In this document: one piece after another, positions 1 through 8,363 of the stretch
How the letters are laid out: every line of letters starts with the position of its first letter
How positions within the stretch are numbered: the first letter of the stretch is position 1
From: Pantoea septica
GTDB lineage: Bacteria > Pseudomonadota > Gammaproteobacteria > Enterobacterales > Enterobacteriaceae
Assembly: GCF_002095575.1 (NCBI RefSeq)
Contig: NZ_MLJJ01000004.1
Span: 62,001-126,000 of the forward strand
DNA: 64,000 bases
Direction: 5' to 3'
Translations under genes and position numbers: made by a program
Notes under the pieces: generated by a model
Databases searched by the model: none
The model's input: the letters and a program-made list of their open reading frames with translations, nothing else
What the model was told of the DNA's origin: nothing

Positions 1-1400
1 CGAGCCGCATCACCGGCATCCCGCCGGAGCGCATCGTCCGCCTGGCTGAACAGCTGATCGGCAAGCGCAGCTTTATGACCTGCTCCTACTCGGTGCAGCG
101 CGCCCATCGCGGCGAACAGCCTTACTGGATGATGATCGCGCTCTCGTCGATGCTCGGCCAGCCCGGCCTGCCGGGCGCGGGCTTCTCGTTCGGCCACGGC
201 TCGATGAACAGCGTCGGCAACCCGCGTCAGGACGGCCCGGCGCCGCTGATGGCTACCGGCCCCAATCCCTCCGGATTGTCGATTCCGGTGGCGCGCATCA
301 GCGATATGCTGCTCAATCCCGGCCAGCCTTACGCGTTCCAGGGCGAGACGCTGACCTATCCCGACATTCATCTGGTGCACTGGGCGGGCGGCAATCCTTT
401 CCACCATCATCAGCAGCTTAACCGCCTGGTCGAGGGCTGGCAGAAGCCGGACACCGTAGTGGTGCAGGATATCGTCTGGACGCCGGCGGCGCAGATGGCG
501 GATATCGTCCTGCCTGCCACCACCACGCTGGAGCGCAACGATATCGGCGGCTCCTCGCGCGACCGTTTTGTGCTGGCGATGCATCAGGCGATTAAGCCGC
601 AGCATCAGGCGCGCAACGACTTCGATATTTTCGCCGATCTGGCCGAACGCCTTGGCTATCGCCAGCAGTTCACCGAGGGGCGCGACGAAGGTCAGTGGAT
701 CGAACACCTTTATCAGCAGTGCGCGACGGCGCATGCGCGCAAGGGTATCGATTTTCCGGAGTTCGCCGAGTTCTGGTCGCGCGGTTTCGTGGAGATCCCG
801 GAAGGCGGCAAGCCCTACATCTTTATGGAGGATTTCCGCGCCGATCCCGTGCGTCACCCGATCAAAACCGCCAGCGGCAAGATTGAACTCTTCAGCCAGA
901 CCATCGCCGACTATGAGCTGGCCGATTTCGCCGGTCATCCGGAGTGGCGCGAACCTCAGGAGTGGCTGGGGGCGGCGCTGAGCGAGCAGTTCCCGCTGCA
1001 TATGATCTCTATCCAGCCGTCAGATCGGCTGCACAGCCAGCTTGACGCCACGCCGACGGTGCAGGGCAACAAAACTGCCGGCCATGAAACGCTCTATCTG
1101 CATCCGCAGGACGCCGCGGCGCGCGGCATTGTCGACGGCGAGGTAATCGAGGTGCGTAACGCGCGCGGCGCGATGCTGGCGGGCGCTCGCCTTACCGACG
1201 GGCTGACGCCGGGCGTGGTCATCGTGGCTACCGGCGCCTGGTTCGATCCCGGCTTCGGCGCGGAGTGGCAGCCGTATGACCGTGCGGGCAACCCCAACGT
1301 TCTGACGCTGGATATCGGTACCTCGTCGCTGACGCAGGGGCCCAACGCCATGAGCTGCCTGGTGGACATCAAAAAACATGCGGTTTGCAAAATCGCCTAA
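1..1400 (+). CDS. Molybdopterin S/N-oxide reductase, 3' part (BisC/TorZ/DMSO reductase family)
   Basis: The reading frame is open from the left edge (first full codon at 3), so only the C-terminal ~465 residues are present. The protein belongs to the bis-MGD molybdoenzymes that reduce biotin sulfoxide, TMAO or DMSO. Visible marks are the cofactor-domain stretch HWAGGNPFHHHQQLN, the LPATTTLERNDIGG segment typical of the family, and the C-terminal dinucleotide-binding barrel with QGNKTAGHE and the ending GTSSLTQGPNAMSCLVDIK. The metal-ligand residue and any Tat signal lie off the window, so BisC (cytoplasmic) and TorA/TorZ (periplasmic) cannot be separated. The ATG at 75 is internal, not the start. 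An Omr-type sRNA gene follows after about 85 bp. Confidence 0.85.
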   Translation, partial: SRITGIPPERIVRLAEQLIGKRSFMTCSYSVQRAHRGEQPYWMMIALSSMLGQPGLPGAGFSFGHGSMNSVGNPRQDGPAPLMATGPNPSGLSIPVARISDMLLNPGQPYAFQGETLTYPDIHLVHWAGGNPFHHHQQLNRLVEGWQKPDTVVVQDIVWTPAAQMADIVLPATTTLERNDIGGSSRDRFVLAMHQAIKPQHQARNDFDIFADLAERLGYRQQFTEGRDEGQWIEHLYQQCATAHARKGIDFPEFAEFWSRGFVEIPEGGKPYIFMEDFRADPVRHPIKTASGKIELFSQTIADYELADFAGHPEWREPQEWLGAALSEQFPLHMISIQPSDRLHSQLDATPTVQGNKTAGHETLYLHPQDAAARGIVDGEVIEVRNARGAMLAGARLTDGLTPGVVIVATGAWFDPGFGAEWQPYDRAGNPNVLTLDIGTSSLTQGPNAMSCLVDIKKHAVCKIA

Positions 1401-1412
1401 CAAACACATGGC

Positions 1413-1443
1413 TGGTTACATTTTGCCGGACACTGTTGCGTTT
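1413..1443 (+). promoter_or_regulatory. Upstream element of the first Omr sRNA (probable OmpR site)
   Basis: A block TGGTTACATTTTGCCGGACA... ending GTTGCGTTT starts 73 bp before the sRNA 5' end. A near copy at 3441-3471 starts 72 bp before the second sRNA. E. coli omrA and omrB are both activated by phosphorylated OmpR from shared upstream elements. The matching position and sequence suggest the same role here. OmpR binding itself is inferred. Confidence 0.5.
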
Positions 1444-1473
1444 GAGTGATGGCAGCCCGTCTCGCGGCCTTGC

Positions 1474-1479
1474 TACAGT
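1474..1479 (+). promoter_or_regulatory. -10 element of first Omr sRNA
   Basis: TACAGT lies 6 bases before the predicted sRNA 5' end (CCCAGAGG at 1486). No good -35 hexamer is seen, as expected for an activator-dependent promoter. Confidence 0.5.
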
Positions 1480-1485
1480 CAGGGT

Positions 1486-1561
1486 CCCAGAGGTATTGAT
1501 GGGTGAACATCAATAGTTTTCTTGATTACACCGACCTGCGCAGATGCGCAGGTTTTTTTTT
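1486..1561 (+). ncRNA. omrB: OmrB-like small RNA
   Basis: The 5' end reads CCCAGAGGTATTGATGGGTG, the seed of the OmrA/OmrB family that base-pairs with mRNAs for outer-membrane receptors, curli (csgD), ompT, ompR and others together with Hfq. The 3' end GATTACACCGACCTGCGCAG and its terminator hairpin (CCTGCGC/GCGCAGG, 1535-1552, then a long T run) match E. coli OmrB as remembered. The length, about 76 nt, is close to the 82 nt of E. coli OmrB. In E. coli the two Omr genes are adjacent between aas and galR; here a PBP gene lies between them. Confidence 0.85.
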
Positions 1562-1601
1562 GCCTGGCGCGCCGATTACGAACTGATACACAGTTTTTCT
1601 G

Positions 1602-1628
1602 TTAACAGCGTAGTGCTTTCTTTATAAC
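1602..1628 (+). promoter_or_regulatory. Possible promoter of the PBP3 paralogue
   Basis: TTAACA (1602-1607) and TATAAC (1623-1628), with a 15 bp gap, lie downstream of the sRNA terminator and about 45 bp before the ATG at 1673. The spacing is shorter than ideal, so this is weak. It does suggest that the PBP gene is transcribed separately from the sRNA. Confidence 0.3.
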
Positions 1629-1672
1629 TGCTCGCGTGGATATTTTTTTACTTTTCTTTGCAGCGGATTGCT

Positions 1673-3400
1673 ATGCCCCGGATAAAAAAACTACTGGGAA
1701 AAGACCAGATCAAAGCCCCGTTTAACCCGTTTCGTTTTCGCCTGATTTGCCTTGGCGTGCTGGCCTGCATGGTGATATTGATGGCGCGCATCGCCGATCT
1801 GCAGTTCCTCAATCAGCCGATGCTGGAGCATGAGGCGGATCAGCGCTCGCTGCGCACCGTTACGCTGCCGACCAACCGCGGCACCCTGCTAGATCGCAAC
1901 GGCGAAGCGCTGGCGCTCTCGGTGCCGTCGCGCGACGTTATTGCCGATCCGATGCGCGTGCTGGAGGCGAATCCCGACTTCCTCAGCGCTAAGTGGGCCT
2001 ACCTGGCTTCGGCGCTGAATATGCGGCCCGAGCAGATCGCCGCGCAGATCACCGCCAATCCGAAACGCCGCTTTCTCTATCTGGGGCGCAAGATCGAGCT
2101 TGGCATCGCCAAAGATATCGCCGAACTGCATCTGAAAGGCATCAGCGAAGTCTATGACGATAGCCGCTTTTACCCGATGAGCGAGGCGGCGGCGCCGCTG
2201 ATCGGCATCGTCGGCGCAGACAATAGCGGTCTGAACGGCCTGGAAAAGGGCTACGACAAGATTTTGCAGGGCGTGCCGGGCAAAGAGGTTTATCGCCAGG
2301 ACGCCGCAGGCCACATTATCTCCATGCTGAGCTATACCCCGCCGACGCAGCCGCCAACGGTGCAGCTCAGCATCGACAAGTTCGATCAGTACACGCTCTA
2401 CAGCAAGCTGCGCGACGGCGTGCTGCTCAACAAGGCGGACTCCGGCGCGGCGGTGCTGGTGAAGATCGACACCGGCGAAATTCTCGGGATGGCCTCTTAC
2501 CCGTCGTTTAACCCTAACAACTATGACGGCGCCACCCCGGCGCAGATGCGCAACGCGGCGATCAACGACAGCTACGAGCCGGGTTCGACGGTGAAACCGC
2601 TGGTGGTGATGGAAGGGCTGGAGCGCCATCTGGTGCGCCCCGATTCAGTGATCGACACCACGCCCTATCGGGTAAACGGCCACCTGATCCGCGACGTCGG
2701 CCACTGGCCGCGCCTGACCATGACGGGCATTTTGCAAAAATCGAGCGACATCGGCGTCTCCCATATCGCGCTGGCGATGCCTGCCGAGGCGCTGGTCAAC
2801 ACCTACCAGGCGTTCGGCCTGGGCAAACCGACAGGGCTGGGACTGACCGGCGAGAGCGTCGGCTATTTCCCGGCGCACCGTCAGCGCTGGGCCGATATCG
2901 AGCGCGCCACTTTCTCCTTCGGCTATGGCCTGCGCGTGACGCCGCTGCAGATTGCACGCGAATATGCCACGCTGGGCGCGTTCGGCGTTTACCGTCCGCT
3001 GTCGATTACCCGCGTGACGCCGCCGGTGCTCGGCAAGCAGGTGGCGAATCCGGAAACGGTGAAGGAGGTGGTGCACATGCTGGAGAGCGACGTGCTGCCA
3101 GGCGGCACCGGTATCAAAGCGGCGGTGCCGGGCTACCGTCTGGCGACCAAAACCGGTACCGCGGAGAAAATGGGCGACAGCGGCAAATATGACGGCGGCT
3201 ATATCAACTACACCGCCGGCGTGGCGCCCGCCAGCCATCCAGAGGTGGCGCTGGTGGTGATGATCAACCATCCTACCGCGGGCGATCACTTCGGCGGCTC
3301 GGTTGCCGCGCCGATTTTCGGCAACATTATGGGGCCGGTGCTAAAGCATATGAATATCGCGCCGGATGCTATCTACAATAAGCCTTCGGATAAATCCTAG
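1673..3400 (+). CDS. PBP3 (FtsI) paralogue, class B peptidoglycan transpeptidase
   Basis: A 575-residue homologue of FtsI, the septal D,D-transpeptidase. It has a short cytoplasmic tail, one membrane anchor at about residues 20-40 (RLICLGVLACMVILMARI), a pedestal domain, and a transpeptidase domain. The nucleophile motif is S305-T-V-K308, the third motif is K493-T-G, and the second motif reads S357-S-D359 where E. coli FtsI has SSN. It ends at DKS, without the longer C-terminal tail of E. coli FtsI that Prc trims. It is not in the dcw cluster, so it is probably a second copy, comparable to the acid-active PBP3SAL of Salmonella; that link is inference. ATG 1673 was chosen over TTG 1658, which has no ribosome site. 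Omr sRNA genes lie on both sides. Confidence 0.88.
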   Translation: MPRIKKLLGKDQIKAPFNPFRFRLICLGVLACMVILMARIADLQFLNQPMLEHEADQRSLRTVTLPTNRGTLLDRNGEALALSVPSRDVIADPMRVLEANPDFLSAKWAYLASALNMRPEQIAAQITANPKRRFLYLGRKIELGIAKDIAELHLKGISEVYDDSRFYPMSEAAAPLIGIVGADNSGLNGLEKGYDKILQGVPGKEVYRQDAAGHIISMLSYTPPTQPPTVQLSIDKFDQYTLYSKLRDGVLLNKADSGAAVLVKIDTGEILGMASYPSFNPNNYDGATPAQMRNAAINDSYEPGSTVKPLVVMEGLERHLVRPDSVIDTTPYRVNGHLIRDVGHWPRLTMTGILQKSSDIGVSHIALAMPAEALVNTYQAFGLGKPTGLGLTGESVGYFPAHRQRWADIERATFSFGYGLRVTPLQIAREYATLGAFGVYRPLSITRVTPPVLGKQVANPETVKEVVHMLESDVLPGGTGIKAAVPGYRLATKTGTAEKMGDSGKYDGGYINYTAGVAPASHPEVALVVMINHPTAGDHFGGSVAAPIFGNIMGPVLKHMNIAPDAIYNKPSDKS

Positions 3401-3440
3401 TAAAATCAGTATGTAACCGGGTATGGAACTTATTCATACC

Positions 3441-3471
3441 TGGTTTCATTTGCCCGAATTCCGTTGCGTTT
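3441..3471 (+). promoter_or_regulatory. Upstream element of the second Omr sRNA (probable OmpR site)
   Basis: TGGTTTCATTTGCCCGAATT followed by CCGTTGCGTTT is a near copy of the block at 1413-1443 and sits at the same distance from its sRNA. It is a candidate OmpR binding site by analogy with E. coli omrA/omrB. It begins about 40 bp after the PBP stop codon. Confidence 0.5.
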
Positions 3472-3512
3472 TCGCGCTGTTTTGTCCTGCCGTAGAGTGC
3501 GAGGATAGCAGT

Positions 3513-3621
3513 CCCAGAGGTATTGATAGGTGCGAAAACGCGCTGCTCCAGGCAGCGGCATCCGCAAGGATAATCCACCCTGTTTATTGCACCAACCCAC
3601 GCGGATGCGTGGGTTTTTTTT
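3513..3621 (+). ncRNA. omrA: OmrA-like small RNA
   Basis: The 5' end CCCAGAGGTATTGATAGGTG is the OmrA/OmrB seed and differs from the first copy at one base over 20. The middle is a separate hairpin-forming stretch. The 3' end TTATTGCACCAACCCACGCG resembles the TTGCACCAACCTGCGCGG of E. coli OmrA, and is followed by a terminator with stem CCCACGC/GCGTGGG (3596-3613) and eight T. At about 109 nt it is some 20 nt longer than E. coli OmrA. Family members repress outer-membrane and biofilm mRNAs with Hfq under EnvZ/OmpR control. Confidence 0.85.
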
Positions 3622-3942
3622 GCCTGTTAGTCACCGCTTGCGTTCTGTTCGCTCGCTTCCGCGCTACCGCAAAACATAGCCGCTGCGTTCCCTGAATGGC
3701 AGCCGTTCTGCCTGCCTTTATCGTGCGTCGTCCGTTATGCCCAGCTACAGCCGAAAATGACGCGGCATGATGCGCTGAGCGTCGGCTGGAAAGTCTGACC
3801 ATTCTTAACGCAACCCTTACGGTTCGCCGATGGAAAAAAGGACGGGGCATCACGGATAATAGGCGGCGTGATGACTGATAAACGCAATAATCCCCTGAAA
3901 AAATGGGATTTTTTCTTTCTACTTCCGGCAAGACTGTTAACC
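3622..3942. other. Intergenic region before the efflux operon
   Basis: About 320 bp between the second sRNA terminator and the efflux adaptor ATG. It holds a terminator-like hairpin at 3889-3915 and a possible in-frame upstream start at 3868/3871. I see no convincing promoter and no other gene. Confidence 0.5.
3889..3915 (+). terminator. Terminator-like hairpin in the efflux operon leader
   Basis: AATCCC (3889-3894) pairs with GGGATT (3905-3910) and is followed at once by a T run (3909-3914). It lies about 30 bp before the likely adaptor ATG at 3943 and could act as an attenuator. If translation starts at 3868 or 3871, this sequence would instead be coding. Confidence 0.4.
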
Positions 3943-5172
3943 ATGACTAATGCGTCCCGCACCTCCCGTTCCCGCTGGCTTAAATGGCTGCTGCTGTTCA
4001 TCCTGATGGTGATTATTGCCGGCGTCGTCTGGCGGATGCTGCCGACCGGCAAAGGGCAGGGCGCGATGCCGCCTGGCGATGGTCACGGCGGACGCGGCGG
4101 GCCGCCGGGCATGGCGATGACGGGCGGCGGGGCGACGCTGGTGCACAGCGGCGTCGCGACCACCGCCGACGTGCCGGTTTACCTCAATGCGCTCGGCACG
4201 GTGATCCCCAACGCCAGCGTCACCGTCACCAGCCGGGTCGACGGGCAGCTGGAGAAAGTGTACTTCACCGAAGGGCAGAAGGTGGCGGCGGGCCAGCTGC
4301 TGGCGCAGATCGATCCGCGCGGTTTTCAGGCGACGCTGAATCAGTACCAGGCAGAGCTGAGCGAAAACCAGGCGCTGCTCAACAGCGCCGAGCTGACGCT
4401 GGCGCGCTACCGCAAACTCTACGCGCAGGATTCGCTGGCGCGTCAGGATCTCGACACCCAGACCGCCACCGTCGGCCAGTATCGCGGCGCGGTCGCCGCC
4501 GACCAGGCGCAGATCGCCAGCGCGAAGCTGAGCATTGAATATGCGCGCATCACCGCGCCGGTCAGCGGTCGCGTCGGGCTGCGGCTGGTGGATCCGGGCA
4601 ATATGGTGCAAAGCTCCAGCAGCACCGGGCTGGTCACTATTACCCAGATGCAGCCCGCCGCCGTGACCTTTAGCGTGCCGCAGAGCAATATTCCCACGCT
4701 GATCAAGGCGCTGCACAACGGCCAGGCGCTGCCCGCCACCGCCTTCGACCAGGACAACAGCCGCGCGCTGGCGCAGGGCGAAGTGAAATTCATCAGCAAC
4801 CAGATCGACACCGGCACCGGCACCGTGGCGCTGAAGGCGACCTTCGCCAACGAGGACGACGCGCTCTACGCCAACCAGTTCGTCAATCTGCGTTTGCGCA
4901 TTGCTACCCTGACGGGGGCGACGGTGATCCCGTCGCAGGCGCTGCAGCTGAGCAGCAACGGCAGCTTTGTCTTTGTGATCAATAAAGACAACAGCGTGAC
5001 GCGCAAAGCGGTCTCCGCCGGCCCGGCGTTCGGCGACGACAGGCAGGCGATCCTGAAGGGCGTCGAGCCCGGCGACCGTCTGGTGACCGAGGGTATCGAT
5101 CGCCTGACCAACGGCAGCAAAGTCGCGCTGGCGGATGAGACGCAACCGACCGCAAGCGCCGAGGCAAAATGA
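3943..5172 (+). CDS. mdtA: RND efflux periplasmic adaptor (MdtA/MuxA-like)
   Basis: Membrane-fusion subunit (about 409 residues) that links the inner-membrane RND pumps to the outer-membrane channel. The N-terminus [20 protein letters not shown] is a membrane anchor, followed by a Gly/Met-rich linker. The lipoyl half-motif [20 protein letters not shown], the coiled-coil hairpin ([18 protein letters not shown]), the second lipoyl half ([18 protein letters not shown]) and beta-barrel and membrane-proximal domains follow. It matches E. coli MdtA along its length but is divergent. ATG 3943 aligns with the MdtA start yet has a poor ribosome site. An in-frame ATG at 3868/3871 has a better one (AGGCGG) and would add about 25 residues. 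It overlaps the next gene by 4 bp. Confidence 0.85.
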   Translation: MTNASRTSRSRWLKWLLLFILMVIIAGVVWRMLPTGKGQGAMPPGDGHGGRGGPPGMAMTGGGATLVHSGVATTADVPVYLNALGTVIPNASVTVTSRVDGQLEKVYFTEGQKVAAGQLLAQIDPRGFQATLNQYQAELSENQALLNSAELTLARYRKLYAQDSLARQDLDTQTATVGQYRGAVAADQAQIASAKLSIEYARITAPVSGRVGLRLVDPGNMVQSSSSTGLVTITQMQPAAVTFSVPQSNIPTLIKALHNGQALPATAFDQDNSRALAQGEVKFISNQIDTGTGTVALKATFANEDDALYANQFVNLRLRIATLTGATVIPSQALQLSSNGSFVFVINKDNSVTRKAVSAGPAFGDDRQAILKGVEPGDRLVTEGIDRLTNGSKVALADETQPTASAEAK

Positions 5173-8100
5173 ATCCGTCACGCCTGTTTATCCTGCGGCC
5201 GGTCGCCACTATTCTGCTGATGGCGGGCGTGCTGGTCGCCGGCATTTTTGCCTACACCTTCTTGTCGACCTCGGCGCTGCCGCAGGTGGACTATCCCACC
5301 ATCCAGGTCACCACGCTCTATCCCGGCGCCAGCCCCGACGTCATGGCCTCGTCGGTGACCTCGCCGCTGGAGCGCCAGCTGGGGCAGATGGCGGGGCTGA
5401 GCCAGATGACCTCGACCAGCTCCAGCGGCTCCTCCATTATCACCCTGAAGTTCGGTCTCGATCTCTCGCTCGACGTGGCGGAGCAGGAAGTGCAGGCGGC
5501 GATCAACGCCGCCAATAATCTGCTGCCGAGCGATCTGCCGAATCCGCCGACCTATAAAAAGGTCAATCCGGCGGACAGCGCGGTGATCACCCTGGCGGCC
5601 AGTTCAGACACCCTGCCGCTGACGCAGGTGCAGGATCTGGTCAATACCCGCGTGGCGCTGAAGCTGTCGCAGATCGCCGGCGTCGGCATGGTGACGCTGG
5701 CGGGCGGCCATCAGCCCGCGATCCGCGTGCAGATGAACCCGGCCGCGCTCGCCGCGCGCAAGCTGACGCTGGAAGACGTCAACACGCTGATTAGCAACAG
5801 CAACGTCAACGGCTCCAAAGGCGGCTTCGACGGCAAATATCATTCGGTCACCATCGACGCCAACGATCAGCTGCGCACCGCCGACGAGTACGGGAACCTG
5901 ATCCTGACGTATCAGAACGGCGCAGCGCTGCGCCTGAAAGATATCGCCCATATCGAACAGGGGCCGGAAAACAGCTATCAGTCCGCCTGGGCCAACCGCA
6001 GCCCGGCGATTGTCATCAGCGTGCAGCGCCAGCCGGGCGCCAACGTGATTCAGGTGGTGGACAGCATCAAGGCGGCGTTGCCAACGCTACAGGCCGCGCT
6101 GCCGGACGGGGTGAAGATAGCCGTACTTTCCGACCGCACTCAGACCATCCGCGCCTCGATCGGCGACGTGCAGTTCGAGCTGATGCTGTCGATCGCGCTG
6201 GTGGTGCTGGTGACCTTCCTGTTCCTGCGCAACGTGGCGGCGACGCTGATCCCCAGCGTGGCGGTGCCGCTGTCGCTGGTGGGCACCTTCGGCGTGATGT
6301 ATCTGGCGGGCTTCAGTCTCAATAACCTGTCGCTGATGGCGCTGACCATCGCCACCGGCTTCGTGATCGACGACGCCATTGTGGTGGTGGAGAATATCTC
6401 GCGGCGTCTGGAGGAGGGCGAAACGCCGATGCAGGCGGCGCTGAAGGGCTCGCAGCAGATCGGCTTCACCATTATCTCGCTGACCTTCTCGCTGATTGCG
6501 GTGCTGATCCCGCTGCTGTTTATGGGCGACGTCGTTGGGCGGCTGTTCCGCGAGTTCGCCATCACCCTGGCGGTGTCGATTCTGGTGTCGATGCTGGTGT
6601 CGCTGACCTTAACGCCGATGCTGTGCGCCTGTCTGCTGCGCCATATCCCGCCAGAGCGGCAGTCGCGCTTTGCGCGCAAGGGCGGCGAGCTGTTCGACCA
6701 GCTAATCCGCGGCTATGACCGGCTGCTCACGGTGGTGCTCAACCACCAGAAGCTGACGCTGCTGGCGGCGCTGGCGACCTTTGCGCTCACCGCGCTGCTC
6801 TATATGGCGGTGCCGAAAGGCTTCTTCCCGACGCAGGACACCGGGCTGATTCAGGGCATTACGCTGGCGTCGCAGGATGTCTCCTTTAACGAGATGGCGA
6901 AGCGTCAGCAGGCGCTGGCGAAGGTGGTGCTGGCCAACCCGGCGGTGGAGAGCGTCTCTTCCACTATCGGCATCGACGGCAGCAACACCAGCCTGAACAG
7001 CGGACGCCTGCAGATTAACCTGAAGCCGTTCGACCAGCGCGACGACAAGGCCGACAGGGTGATCACACAGCTGCAGCAGGCGGCGAGGCAGGTGGCGGGC
7101 ATCCAGCTCTATATGCAGCCGGCGCAGGATCTGACGGTCAACGATCAGGTGACGCCGAGCCAGTATCAGTTCACCCTCGACGACGCCGACAGCGAAAACC
7201 TGGTGACCTGGTCGCCGCAGCTGGTGGCGGCGCTGCTGAAGCGGCCCGAGTTCAACGGCGTAGTGAGCAATTTGCAGGATCAGGGGCGCGTCGCCTGGGT
7301 CGAGCTGAACCGCGATAAAGCGGCGCGCTACGGCATTACCGCGTCGGATGTCGATACCGCGCTCTATAACGCTTTCGGCCAGCGTCTGGTCTCGACCATC
7401 TTTACCCAGTCGAACCAGTATCGCGTGGTGCTGGAAGTGGCGCCGCAGTATCAGCAGTCGCCCGCCTCGTTTGAGGATGTCTATCTGCAGCCCGCGACCA
7501 GCGATAGCTCGACGACGAGTTCGACCTCATCTTCGGACGCATCGTCGGCGTCAGCCTCGACGTCAACTTCAGCCAGCGACGCCAGCGGCGGCATGGTAAA
7601 GCTGACCTCTGTCGCCACTATCCACCAGCGCGCCGGTTCGCTGATGCATATGCGGCTGAACCAGTTCCCGGCGGTGACGATCTCGTTTAACCTCAACAGC
7701 GGCTACTCGCTGGAGGATGGGCAGAAGGCGATCGCCGAGGTGCAGCGGCAGCTGGGAATGCCGTCGAGCATCACGCTGCGCTATCAGGGCGAAACCGCCG
7801 CCTTCCAGAGCGCCACCGGCAATACTCTGTGGCTGATCCTCGCCGCGCTGCTCACCATGTACGTGGTGCTGGGCATTCTCTACGAGAGCTTTATTCACCC
7901 GGTGACCATTCTCTCCACGCTGCCCTCGGCGGCGGTCGGCGCGCTGCTGACGCTGCTGCTGGCGGGCAGCGAATTTAGCCTGATCGCGCTAATCGGCGTG
8001 ATCCTGCTGATCGGCATCGTGAAAAAGAACGCCATTATGATGATCGACTTTGCGCTGGAGGCGGAGAATAAGCAGCACCTCAGCCCCCGCGAGGCGATCC

Positions 8101-8363
8101 ATCAGGCCTGCCTGCTGCGCTTCCGTCCGATCCTGATGACCACCATGGCGGCGCTGCTCGGCGCGCTGCCGCTGATGCTGGCGTCGGGATCGGGCGCGGA
8201 ACTGCGCCAGCCGCTGGGGCTGGTGATCGTCGGCGGGCTGATCGTCAGCCAGGTGCTGACGCTCTTCTCCACGCCGGTGATCTATCTGTGGTTTGACGCC
8301 GTCGCGCAGCGCGGCAGCGCCTGGGTGAAACGCCGTCAGCAGCGGTCGCGGGGCGCGTCATGA
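5169..8363 (+). CDS. mdtB: RND efflux transporter, MdtB-like, with a Ser-rich insertion
   Basis: Proton-driven inner-membrane pump of the HAE1 RND family, 1064 residues, expected to form a heterotrimer with the next protein. It has the N-terminal helix and first porter half, the TM4 proton-relay motif [14 protein letters not shown], the amphipathic [15 protein letters not shown] stretch, and the C-terminal [18 protein letters not shown]. Its length exceeds E. coli MdtB (1040) by about the size of a Ser/Thr/Ala-rich segment at residues ~777-808 ([20 protein letters not shown]), which lies in a periplasmic loop of the second porter half. It starts in an ATGA-type overlap with the adaptor, indicating one operon. 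Confidence 0.88.
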   Translation: MNPSRLFILRPVATILLMAGVLVAGIFAYTFLSTSALPQVDYPTIQVTTLYPGASPDVMASSVTSPLERQLGQMAGLSQMTSTSSSGSSIITLKFGLDLSLDVAEQEVQAAINAANNLLPSDLPNPPTYKKVNPADSAVITLAASSDTLPLTQVQDLVNTRVALKLSQIAGVGMVTLAGGHQPAIRVQMNPAALAARKLTLEDVNTLISNSNVNGSKGGFDGKYHSVTIDANDQLRTADEYGNLILTYQNGAALRLKDIAHIEQGPENSYQSAWANRSPAIVISVQRQPGANVIQVVDSIKAALPTLQAALPDGVKIAVLSDRTQTIRASIGDVQFELMLSIALVVLVTFLFLRNVAATLIPSVAVPLSLVGTFGVMYLAGFSLNNLSLMALTIATGFVIDDAIVVVENISRRLEEGETPMQAALKGSQQIGFTIISLTFSLIAVLIPLLFMGDVVGRLFREFAITLAVSILVSMLVSLTLTPMLCACLLRHIPPERQSRFARKGGELFDQLIRGYDRLLTVVLNHQKLTLLAALATFALTALLYMAVPKGFFPTQDTGLIQGITLASQDVSFNEMAKRQQALAKVVLANPAVESVSSTIGIDGSNTSLNSGRLQINLKPFDQRDDKADRVITQLQQAARQVAGIQLYMQPAQDLTVNDQVTPSQYQFTLDDADSENLVTWSPQLVAALLKRPEFNGVVSNLQDQGRVAWVELNRDKAARYGITASDVDTALYNAFGQRLVSTIFTQSNQYRVVLEVAPQYQQSPASFEDVYLQPATSDSSTTSSTSSSDASSASASTSTSASDASGGMVKLTSVATIHQRAGSLMHMRLNQFPAVTISFNLNSGYSLEDGQKAIAEVQRQLGMPSSITLRYQGETAAFQSATGNTLWLILAALLTMYVVLGILYESFIHPVTILSTLPSAAVGALLTLLLAGSEFSLIALIGVILLIGIVKKNAIMMIDFALEAENKQHLSPREAIHQACLLRFRPILMTTMAALLGALPLMLASGSGAELRQPLGLVIVGGLIVSQVLTLFSTPVIYLWFDAVAQRGSAWVKRRQQRSRGAS

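Noticed and set aside
3868..3942. N-terminal extension of the efflux adaptor as the default start
   Set aside because: Homology to MdtA begins at ATG 3943, and a terminator-like hairpin sits in the extension. Kept only as an open question.
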